In this document: in pieces, positions 28,196 to 37,100 of the stretch
Numbering within the stretch: the first letter of the stretch is position 1
Layout: each line of letters starts with the position of its first letter
The notes under the pieces: model-generated
The model's input: only the letters and a program-made list of their open reading frames with translations
What the model was told of the DNA's origin: nothing
Databases searched by the model: none
NCBI GenBank assembly: GCA_973895155.1
Contig: OZ316893.1
Coordinates: 5,580,001 to 5,644,000, forward strand
DNA from: Marsupella aquatica
Lineage: Eukaryota > Marchantiophyta
Direction: 5' to 3'
DNA length: 64,000 bases
Position numbers and translations under genes: made by a program

Positions 28196-28779
28196 CTTCC
28201 AATTTGGATGACGATAATGTGATCCAGGCCGCCCAAATGAGTTCCAGATATTACGACACTGAGAAACTGTCCTTCTTCCATTGATGTTTGATGACAGTGG
28301 TTCAGAGCTTTCGATAATCCCATCAAATGAACATTATTGTCGTTGTTGAGTGTTGCCCAAAACATTACAACTTCTATAGTACCGCAAGCATCTCGTACAA
28401 CTTGGCTGACTTTGTCGTCCTCTTTCAGCAATTTGTATGCCATTATTGTGTGCTGGCCTCCAAGTATCCAAAAATGACTGGTCATAATGTCCTCCTCCTT
28501 TGGCGCCGAATCGTAGGGCGCCCCATTGTAGTCGGGATCTCTGTCGGCCTCCGACAGAACCCACTTCACAGGGACTAAAAAGTAGCATCGCTTTTCGAAC
28601 TTTATAGCCGAATGAGAGAGGAGTGAATTCTTTAGCCTATCTGTGTAATCTTGATTCCACTCTCGGCACTTGATGTGGTCCGGTGCAAGATGACAACGTG
28701 ATGTCTCAACAAAAAATGACTTGCTGTTAAATATATTCACAGCACTATATGAGGAAAGAATCGAACAGAGCCCCGACAT
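28196..28779 (-). CDS. Exon with a ParB/sulfiredoxin-like GGQH motif
   Basis: About 194 residues ending at donor GGAAG/GTATAT (28196/28195). The segment HFWILGGQHTIMAYKLL recalls the G-x-x-R/Q-H loop of ParB/Srx-like nucleotide-binding domains, preceded by a strand-rich FLVPVKWVL segment and followed by MFWATLNNDNNVHLMGLSKA. This is a motif-level guess. The phase of the donor does not match the next acceptor, and a frame change near 28750-28779 separates it from the upstream piece, so the model is imperfect or the gene is damaged. Confidence 0.4.
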
Positions 28780-29420
28780 TCGCTGAGGTAATTACTTTCG
28801 GAAGATTCTCCGCCGAGTATACTTCAACCTTGGTCACTGGCGGGGCCTTTCCCAAGCGAAATCCCTGGTTGAAAGGAACTCTCTGGAACTCAAGTACGTC
28901 AATAATGTATTGACAAATCAAATCTCCAGTTGATCCCTCTGGATCGGAAGGATATCCCACACTAGTAACCTTTTCCAAGGCGTGCCTTGCACTTAGAAGA
29001 TCATCAATTATGGGCTGATTGAAGGTTACATATTGTGTTCGATCCAAACAAATGCTTATTTTGTCCTCCTGCTGGTCGTCGCTGACTAGTAGAACCAATC
29101 CCTCTGTACATACACTCTTTAACTTTCATGTTCTTCTCAAAGAAACACCCAAGAATTTGTGATCTCTCCAAAACTGTAGCTTTCTCATTTTTTGCCACCA
29201 CAAGACGGACAGCCCCATTGCGAACGACTATTCCAAAATCGGATATCTCAGTCGATTCAAAGAGATGGATACTCTTTGTCTCCGTCGTTCTCTCTCTGAT
29301 TGACTTTCCTTGATATGCAAGTATGGATGTCTTCGCGGGAGTCATTTTTGTCTTGGCTTTCTTACGAGAAGTAGCTTTAGACGAGTCTCTTTTCCGCTTT
29401 GAAGTTCCGGTAGGATCCAT
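28745..29420 (-). pseudogene. 5' exon(s) of the Ulp1-like gene, with a frameshift
   Basis: ATG at 29418-29420, preceded by a perfect acceptor-like TGTCTGTTTCAG. The N-terminus is strongly basic (KRKRDSSKATSRKKAKTK), a likely nuclear-localisation signal. At about 29090-29098 the frame must change to continue with LVLLVSDDQQEDK and the DLICQYIIDVLEF region; without that change the ORF ends soon after. This is a frameshift mutation or sequence error. No known domain. Confidence 0.5.
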
Positions 29421-29470
29421 TCTGAAACAGACAAATATTGAAAGTTAAACGTTTATTATAAAATACTAAC

Positions 29471-29486
29471 ACGCGCATGGTCGCGT
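29471..29486. repeat. Palindromic element, copy 8
   Basis: ACGCGCATGGTCGCGT, 51 bp upstream of the ATG at 29420 and 10 bp after the F-box-like frame ending at 29496. Confidence 0.85.
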
Positions 29487-29495
29487 CGTGCCGAA

Positions 29496-30016
29496 TTACA
29501 TTTTAGGAACGTTTATCCTCACCCAATCTTCTCGCTCATCTTCATCTAACCAAAACCAAAGGTTCCTAAACGTGTCAAGTTCAGATCCTTCAAATCCACC
29601 CAGAATGTCCAGCGGCGGGAGAGTTCTGATGGATTCTGTAAATCTGAATGCTACACTCCGTGAAGTCAAATGCCTTCGAAGCGATTCATATCCTGGTCTA
29701 TCAGTGAAGTCGTAACCTACCAAGGTGACCGTCGCCCAAGTACTACTATAAGTAACTATGTGGCACCACTTCTTACTGACTGTTCGAATGGCGATCAAGT
29801 CCATGACCCAATTTTTAATCGCATTATCCGACAAATTCCCAAGATAGTGGAAAACTCTTTGACTAATGGCCAAATATATTTCTCGACAATATCGTCCGGA
29901 AGACCGGGTATCAGGTCTTCAGCTTGACTCCATATCATGTTTCGGTTCATAACCTTTGCACGTGCAATGCGCTCCATCATCATTTGACGATGAGATTTTC
30001 GATTCATGTCAAAGGA
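29496..30016 (-). pseudogene. F-box-like gene 3 (frameshifted)
   Basis: Opens after TATGTTGCAG at 30016. It has the block DLIPGLPDDIVEKYIWPLV, the start of an F-box-like motif (L-P-D-x-I ... W-P). A one-base frame change at about 29860 then gives NLSDNAIKNWVMDLIAIRTV followed by SKKWCHIVTYSSTWATVTL, the second half of the same motif (V-S-x-x-W-x-x-x-V). F-box proteins are substrate adaptors of SCF ubiquitin ligases. An alternative end is a donor-like GATTGG/GTGAGG at about 29513. Confidence 0.5.
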
Positions 30017-30133
30017 CTGCAACATAATATGGAAAAGATTAAGAACAAGAACCTATCCATTAAGAACTGGGACCACCTAGATTCTGAGAAAATCTACCAA
30101 ACCTTTTGATTAGAACATCTCGTTCTTCCTCAT

Positions 30134-30349
30134 CTAAATAGTTCCACCTAGATTCTGAGAAAATCGACGCAATCCTTCAATTGAAATAAAGTGTTTGTAG
30201 AGTATTGGCCAAATGTTTGAAATGACCAAAATATCTGGTATTCCTCCAATGAGACTAGAGGAGGTTTCATCTAGCGTATCCCATATTGTTTTCTGTTTCC
30301 TTTCATGAGATGAAAGGAAATCTTGAGCCTCATTCAAAAGTTGGCTCAT
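30134..30349 (-). pseudogene. F-box-like gene 2, N-terminal fragment
   Basis: ATG at 30347-30349, just after the acceptor-like AAAAGCAG. It codes 71 residues with SSLIGGIPDILVISNIWPIL, parallel to the blocks of the two neighbours, then stops; the second half of the motif is absent or in a missed exon. Confidence 0.45.
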
Positions 30350-30391
30350 CCTGCTTTTATCATATCACAAAACATTGTTAGAAGATGTACG

Positions 30392-30407
30392 ACGCGCTTG
30401 GTCACGT
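30392..30407. repeat. Palindromic element, copy 9
   Basis: ACGCGCTTGGTCACGT in the 65-bp gap between F-box-like genes 1 and 2, 8 bp after the stop of gene 1. Confidence 0.8.
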
Positions 30408-30414
30408 AAGTTAA

Positions 30415-30987
30415 CTAGAATTCCTTAAAAGCGTAGATGTCACCCTCAAGGTATCCAACTTCGTGGCATCTGACTGTAAATTTCCATTTTTCAAGAGGGT
30501 GAAGAGCATCGTAAGTCTTCGTGAAGAGTTCCCTAAGATCTCTGGACATTGACCCCATGAATTTAATTCTTGGGTATTTCTGGAAGAAACTTTGAACTGT
30601 CGATGAGAGAGACTCATTTCCGATCGGTTTAGTAGGATTTCTTGGGAAAGCCAAATCTAATAAACTCAACTTGATTACACCCAGAAGATAGGTATTCCCA
30701 ACAAGGTGGCGCCATCTGTGACACACCGAAGATAGTCCTACAAACTCATCCAATTCCTTTATTGAGAAATTTCCTACATTAGCCGAGGAATTAAAAGACT
30801 CCTTGATCCGAGGCCATATCAATTCCACGACAATGAAATCTGGAAGTCCAGGTAGTAGTGTTTCAACAAATACAGAATATCCCGCCAATAGACCATCTTG
30901 GCTTCTGTCCAAAACGTCAAATATTGGGCATAGATATCTGAAGCTCTCCAGACCAGGTTCGCCCATGACTCTTTTTAGCCAAATCAT
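30415..30987 (-). CDS. F-box-like protein 1 (190 aa)
   Basis: An intact frame with ATG at 30985-30987. The F-box-like block is LLPGLPDFIVVELIWPRI at residues 43-60, followed by FVGLSSVCHRWRHLVGNT and LLGVIKLSLLDLAF, the typical R-x-V-C-x-x-W-R-x-L-V helix. The remainder (about 130-190) has FTVRCHEVGYLEGDIYAF and no recognised substrate-binding repeat. Closely spaced paralogues follow on the same strand. Stop TAG at 30415-30417. Confidence 0.55.
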   Translation of the reverse strand: MIWLKRVMGEPGLESFRYLCPIFDVLDRSQDGLLAGYSVFVETLLPGLPDFIVVELIWPRIKESFNSSANVGNFSIKELDEFVGLSSVCHRWRHLVGNTYLLGVIKLSLLDLAFPRNPTKPIGNESLSSTVQSFFQKYPRIKFMGSMSRDLRELFTKTYDALHPLEKWKFTVRCHEVGYLEGDIYAFKEF

Positions 30988-31007
30988 ATATCCCAGAGAT
31001 TATTTTC

Positions 31008-31023
31008 ACGCGACTGGTCGCGT
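31008..31023. repeat. Palindromic element, copy 10
   Basis: ACGCGACTGGTCGCGT, 21 bp upstream of the ATG of F-box-like gene 1. Confidence 0.85.
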
Positions 31024-31094
31024 CTACAAATCAGAATGTATAAACAATTCTTTGAGAGACTGTGATTTTTTCGGGTCACAACGTGACAAATCAT

Positions 31095-31860
31095 AAATGT
31101 TGCTTCGTCCTCTAACAGAACCAGTCAATGAGAGAGCTACCTCAGACGCGACTGGTCACGTCAACTGATCCTAAATGGAATGGTACCTCCTCTAACAAAA
31201 CCAATCAATGAGAGATCTACCTCAGACGCGACTGGTCGCGTCAACTGATCCTAAATGAAACCTTACCTCCTCTAACTCGTCCTCTAACAAAACTAGTCAA
31301 TGAGAGATCTACCTCAGATGCGACTAGTCGCGTCAACTGGTCCTAAAAGGAACCTTACCTCCTCTAACAGAACCAGTCAATAAGAGAGCTACCTCAGACG
31401 CGACTGGTCGCGTCAACTGAACCTAAACAACTATATCCACTGAACCTTCCTTGTGGAGATTTGGATATGGTACGCGCTCAGTAAATCTATCCAGTTTCCT
31501 TCTCACACGCGACTAGTCGCATCAACTGGTCCTAAAAGGAACCTTACCTCTTCTAACAGAACTAGTCAATAAGAGAGTACCTCAGACGCGACTGGTCGCG
31601 TCAACTGAACCTAAACAACTATATCCACTGAACCTTCCTTGTGGAGATTTGGATATGGTACGCGCTCAGTAAATCTATCCTGTTTCCTTCTCACACGTGA
31701 CTGGTCACGTCAACTGGTCGCGTCAACTGGTCCTAAAAGGAACCTTACCTCCTCTAACAGAACCAGTCAATGAGAGAGCTACCTCAGACGCGACTGGTCG
31801 CGTCAACTGATCCTAAATGGAACCTCACAATCTTTTCACGCGACTGGTCGCGTCAACAGC
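31095..31860 (+). repeat. Minisatellite carrying the palindrome in each unit
   Basis: Irregular tandem units of about 80-200 bp built from CCTCTAACAGAACCAGTC, AATGAGAGAGCTACCTCAG, the palindrome ACGCGACTGGTCGCGT and CAACTGATCCTAAATGGAACC. Palindromes at 31146, 31226, 31318, 31398, 31507, 31586, 31695, 31788 and 31838. A longer unit with the TTCCTTGTGGAGATTTGGAT segment is repeated at about 31447 and 31632. Confidence 0.85.
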
Positions 31861-34800
31861 TCAAACAACTTTTGGACACTAGGATAATACAGTGATACAA
31901 CTGTGATTACTGACCCGTACGGACAAGGAAATCCGAGTAAGCATGATTTCATTCGTTTGTATTCATTCATGAACTTTACAATAATTCAGATGTTTGAGCT
32001 CTGTCATTGTGAAACTATTATATATCAGAAGTTTAGAGAATGATTCAGCTAAGATGATTCAATTTAGCAGTCTACTGGTTATATTCATCAATTAAAGGAT
32101 TCAGTGTAATGAGATTCATATAACATGAGAGTTTATATGATTAAATACACAGCGTGCAAGTTTGTAATGACTTACTTAAGACAATTCAGGTTGTATTTTA
32201 ATTAGTGAGTTTGTATGATTCACACATATTTGAGTTTACAGACAAACCGCATTATGAAAACTCAGCTTAACAATCAAGAGAAATTTTAGCAAACAACAAT
32301 CAACACCAGCAGAAAATGTAGAAATTGCACCTGAATTCTGAAAAATTGATGTAATGGTCTGAGAGATTGACGTCCAAGCACTTGAAGACCTTGCTGCGGC
32401 ATTCCAGAAAGTAAATATAAGATTGAAAATATTAATATGCTAAGCAACAACAACATAGCTTCTATACTTCTATACATAGAGCTTCACTGCCATCAATTGA
32501 ATAACATGTGCTTAATGCTAAGGAACTCATTATGTCGAGTTAAAAAGACTCTTTCAGAAGTACAATCAAAGCTGTCGATAGACAAACTGAGCATGAATAA
32601 AAGCGCACTAAACCTGAAGATTGAAAGAGGTGAAACAAACCTAAATGATGAATGGAAGGAGCTAAAACAAGCTGCCAAAAAGTAGTTCGAGCTACTAAAA
32701 CACGTTGATCGAGCTAATATGAGCTTAAAATTGGCTAACATGAGCTGATACGAGCACTCCCAAAAAACTAGCTACAACGAACCCAACGGGCTCCTAAGAA
32801 TCCCTTCGAGCAAACTAAAAGTGAATACGAGCTGTACATGCGAGCTGCAACGCGCCAACGAGCTCCTGGTCGAAACGATCGACAACTACTAAGAGCTGCA
32901 ACGCGCCGACAAGCACCTGACCACAATGAACGAGCTGCAACGACAAAAATGAAATCCAGGGTAGGAGCGAGAGCGACGAGAGCAGGCGCACGAAAGTCTA
33001 GGGAGCGAGAAACAACAACAATGAACAGTGAACTCGAGACCGTGGGCACCGACACTAAGGAAGGACTAATTAGGGTATTGTTTTAGCATAACCCTAATAA
33101 CAGCCTAGCGATAGGAAGGTTCCAGATGATCTCCGTACAATCCACCATCGACTCAACAAACTATGCAATCATGAAAAAAATATTACTGGATTCCTTTTGA
33201 TTTGCCGTACTAAAGGAGATTTCTATTTGATCGCCAATTTGAAATTTAAACCGGTAATTATGCAACTGCAAAAGATTGTTAGTGGGGACCCCCGGATCCG
33301 GATCCGTATCTTCACTATATCTGCCAATTCAAATCCAAAATGTGAACGAACGACAACTTTCTCATGATCGTTCCATCACATAGTGGAGGCGAACTTCAAA
33401 ATCATTCCATTTTGGTAGTGGAGACTGTCGGATCCGGATCCGTACTCCACTCTCTATCTTGCCAATTCAAACCCAAACTCTAAACAACATAAAATGATTC
33501 TCACGGTCGGGGAGAACCAATATTCAAAATCAATCCTGTACAATGATTCTCACGACTAGAGACTCAACCAATTTTCAAAATCAAAATCGAGTCCAGATGA
33601 ACACATCCTTCATGGAGTCAATAGACTGATCTCATTGCTCACGGATCATTCTTCATTAATTTTTCAGTTTCTCCTGACCAGGATACTAGCTGGGCTCTCA
33701 GCGGAGGCTGATCCAAGGCACATTTGAGGTGGAGCAGATTGGATCATTCAATTATTCCAGTCGGAGGCGGAGCTCATTCAAGCAACACTGGTGCAGTTCT
33801 TGTTGTATCACCTTCAATCTTGGGGAGAGCACATCCGATCAAGCGGGAGAGTTGCGACGAAGCGAGACGACAAAGATTTAGAACCTCCATAGTTTGCCTC
33901 ATTCATCGAAGCATTCTAGCGGACCAACAAAGAGCAGCTATTCTGAAATCACTGTCTGGTCGAGGATTTTGATCTTGATACAATCAACAAGTTGTCATTC
34001 TCTGGTGGTGGGATTCGGTCACGATACTCAAGGAAATTGGAGTTCGAAGGAGGAGGCTTAGCTGGCTGGGACGAGGAGGAGGCTACGCTGGAAGGAAGAG
34101 GCTTGGCTGGGAGGAGGGTTTCCGCCAACATCGGAGGGTTGCCGCCAACATTGCTCAGACCACACGCAACTTAATAACTTGTAAGTATCAATCAACATTA
34201 ATTCCGCAATAAATGAGGAGAGTAGTTGCCTTAAATCACGCATTCAATGCATGAATTGTGTCAATGAAGTTATGGTCCAATTTCTCACTCCGATTTTGAT
34301 CAATCCGTGTTTCAAGTCCAATACAAAAGCAATGTATCAGAAGTACTAGTAGAGGATCCGAATGAATTCTCTAGTCTAAAATTGTATGGCGTTCAAGCAT
34401 AGTTTTCCGTACGTTTTGCTATTGTTTATTGTAGTCGACGGCCTAGCAAAACGAAACGTAATCGAGGTCCATTTCTCAGATCAGACTGATCTCAACTTGT
34501 TAGTAGGATGACCTATTTTTTTGGTTACACATGTAGTTCATCACGCGCACAGTCGCGTGAACCAATTTATCTCAGGTCTTTTTGATATTGTTTATTGTAG
34601 TCAACAGCCTAGCAAATTGGCCAAAAATCTATTTTAAAACCAACGTCTTCGTTTCATCACGCGCTCGGTCGCGAAAATGTTTTAGAGGTCAGAGGAATCT
34701 CGTGGATGATTTTTCCTTGATTGCAAAAATGGTTACATCGATCCCGAAGGACTTCGGATGTGGAATCCATATCCACTAGCACTATCCAGGAATTTAATTG

Positions 34801-34936
34801 ACCTAGTCTTTCGAACACTATTTTCCACGGGACAAAATTAAGCTACACAGTATCTATAACAAATTCTAACTTGAACTACTCTTAAATCTGTAGTTCTAAT
34901 CTTCGACTACTCAAAATTTTGTTGACTTCGATCGAG
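31861..34936. other. Non-coding stretch, no gene seen
   Basis: AT-rich to 32.4 kb. At 32.8-32.95 kb a phrase GAGCTGCAACGCGCC recurs in a loose array. At 33.29 and 33.43 kb the phrase GGATCCGGATCCGTA recurs. Two palindromes lie at 34543 and 34659. Frames are short and unconvincing. Confidence 0.4.
34543..34674. repeat. Palindromic element, copies 20 and 21
   Basis: ACGCGCACAGTCGCGT (34543-34558), with outer TC and GA extending the symmetry to 20 bp, and ACGCGCTCGGTCGCGA (34659-34674). Both follow a similar TTGATATTGTTTATTGTAGT-like context about 80 bp upstream. Confidence 0.8.
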
Positions 34937-35478
34937 TCAGTCATTCCAAGATGAAGGCATCCACTCATCGGTGTCTGGTGTGGATTCCCTTGAATCCAGA
35001 AATTCTTCCTTTGCCCAAGTCCTAATGTCCATAGATTTTCTCGGCTTGCTCTTTCTGTAATACAAATTAGAATCTTCGTTCATCTCTAATTGCCTTTTCT
35101 TTGGTGCGTCCACTTTCTTGGCCTCCTTCTTGACTGTCTTAGCGTCTGCTGCTGTTTCCCCCAAAATGGATTTGATGCATGCCAACCCTTCAACTTCTCC
35201 CCCCTTGAAACGGATTCCACGAGGGCTTTGCCCTTTAACTTCTCCCCTGATGCTATCTTTGTAGTCATTTCTGTCGGATTGGTCTCCATCTGATCTTCCA
35301 TCGACAAATGTGGTGAACAATGTCGTCTCTCACAAAACATTTGACCCGATTTAGTCACCGTAAACATTATATTACATCGCTGACACATTCTGTAAGGAGT
35401 ACCACAAATTTGATACGTCGAACCTTCTGAATCGTCCGTCGGAACATCCTCATTCTTCGAGCTCAGCGGAGTAGTCAT
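34937..35478 (-). pseudogene. Zinc-ribbon-like small protein, frameshifted
   Basis: ATG at 35476-35478. The N-terminal part has CGTPYRMCQRCNIMFT and MFCERRHC, a C-x6-C-x2-C...C-x4-C spacing compatible with a zinc ribbon. Near 35310 two overlapping frames both stay open; the more convincing continuation is the one ending at 34937, which is Lys/Glu-rich with KKEAKKVDAPKKRQLEMNED and an acidic tail. The change of frame suggests a frameshift or missed intron. Not recognised as a known family. Confidence 0.4.
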
Positions 35479-35837
35479 CGCCCTTCAAACAAGAGATGCG
35501 GACCGAGACTAAGAATTGGAAATGAGAGAGCTGATGTGCGAATAGATTATCCAGTAGCCAAAAAGTGGAATGCATGGGGGAATGAGCAGTAGGGATCATC
35601 TCAATGCTTTATACTATTTAGTCTCCACTAATCATTGTACATAGTGGTTTCTAGAAGAGAGTGCGCATTTGACTGGCGCGTATTAGAATTGGCGGGAAGT
35701 TCAGTTATCCTCTAATTATGGCTTTAATTTCACGTTTGGTGACCACCCCGGGAATACTGATTGCTAGTGAAGTACTAAGATTTCTTATGAGGGTCAGTAG
35801 TTACTGACTGTCTGGTGTCCACTCATTGGTAAACTAG

Positions 35838-36411
35838 TACTGTCCACTCATTGTTTTTGAGTGGAGTTGAAATGATTGTTCGTAATCAATTGTAGTCGTT
35901 CTCATTCACTTGAAATGACTGACGGACCATGCATAATCTGTTACCGGTATGTGTGATGCCTTCAGATCCGTAATTGTATCTTCCTGTCTCATGCGCAATC
36001 GTATCTTACTTATGAAGTACCAAGTACGAGCTAGAGTTTGGGCCTGGCCTTCTAGCTTCTACGTCGTAGACCGTGTTATCCCTACACCCTCTGACTAAGG
36101 TCACGCGACTAGTCGCGTGCAGGGCAGTGCATTGACTACATTCTGCTTACTTATTGACGGTCATGACAAGACAGTGCAGTTCACGGACGTTTTACTGGCG
36201 CTTATTAGCATTACTGTCCTCAGTAGTTACTGACTGTCCACTCATTTGTTTAGAGTGGATGTGAAATGATTGATCGTAATCGATTGTGGTCGTTCTCATT
36301 CACTTGAAATGACTGACAGACCATGCATAGTCTGTTGCCGCTATGTGTGGTACCTCTAGGGTCACGCGACCAGTCGCGTGTAGCGCAGTGCATTGACTAC
36401 ATTCTGCTTAT
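35838..36411 (+). repeat. Two-copy direct repeat with palindrome modules
   Basis: A block of about 130 bp (35838-35970 and 36234-36360) shares TCGTTCTCATTCACTTGAAA and the ACCATGCATA segment. A second module with the palindrome and GCAGTGCATTGACTACATTC follows at 36101-36150 and 36362-36411. Palindromes at 36103-36118 (ACGCGACTAGTCGCGT, perfect) and 36364-36379. Confidence 0.8.
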
Positions 36412-36485
36412 TGACCGATGTGATAGGACAGTGCAGTGAAGTTGACGAACGTGATAGGACTGTACGCTTACAGTGATATTCTCTG

Positions 36486-37094
36486 ATGTGCAGGATCATA
36501 ATTATTATGGTGACATCGACAGTCTGGATCAGGGAAGGCGGACAAGTTATTATAGGCACACGTGAGAAACAGGTTGGAAAAGGTCGCGTGATAAGTCTTG
36601 ATCCTTCCAGGGTTTGTCACAATGTTCCTCTTGGGGCGGACAGAGTTCTTCTCTCGGGGGGGTCACTATATGGAGGGTCATACATCGCGTGCGACGTTTT
36701 AGGGTTTGACCCCCCTAACTTTAAAGTGAAAAATATTTTTTTGCAAAGCCCTTTCTTTCTTAAAATTTTGTCATTTTTTATTAAAAAACCCCTAAAAACT
36801 TTATAGAAAGTATTTTTTGCAATTAAATAGGCCTATGTGTTCTTTAAAGTCGACCAATCAATAAAACATGCCCTATGTGTTCTTCCACCAAACTTTGGAA
36901 GTCTTCCGCCACACCCATTTAAATGGGCCTATACTTCGTCGCACGTGATGTGTCACTTCCGTGGAAGTGACCCCCCCGAGGTTCTTCTTCTATTGGAGGA
37001 AGTTTTTGACGAGACCATTCTATGCGAAGATGGCAAACTTTTGAAGGACATGATTGGGGGTTACCTTGTATGGGAAAGGAATCAGCTTTTTTGA
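36486..37094 (+). pseudogene. Upstream segment of the DUF7869-type gene, split by MITE 1
   Basis: Before MITE 1 the frame ends ...LDPSRVCHNVPLGADRVLL; after it resumes LLLEEVFDETILCEDGKLL and WERNQLF, then TGA at 37092-37094, six bases before the ATG at 37101 in the same frame. It therefore looks like coding sequence continuous with the main exon except for one stop and the insertion. Confidence 0.5.
36654..36980. mobile_element. MULE-like MITE 1 (327 bp)
   Basis: Ends TCGGGGGGGTCACT... and the inverted ...AGTGACCCCCCCGAG. Target duplication GTTCTTCTC (36645-36653) against GTTCTTCTT (36981-36989), 8 of 9 matching; 9-bp duplications are typical of Mutator-like elements. Internal motifs GCGTGCGACG and CACGTGCGACG mark the subterminal regions. 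No coding capacity. Confidence 0.8.
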
Positions 37095-37100
37095 GCTCCC

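Noticed and set aside
8461-36379. CRISPR array from the repeated palindromes
   Set aside because: The copies are dispersed over 28 kb with irregular spacing in a eukaryotic genome, with no cas genes and no equal-length spacers.
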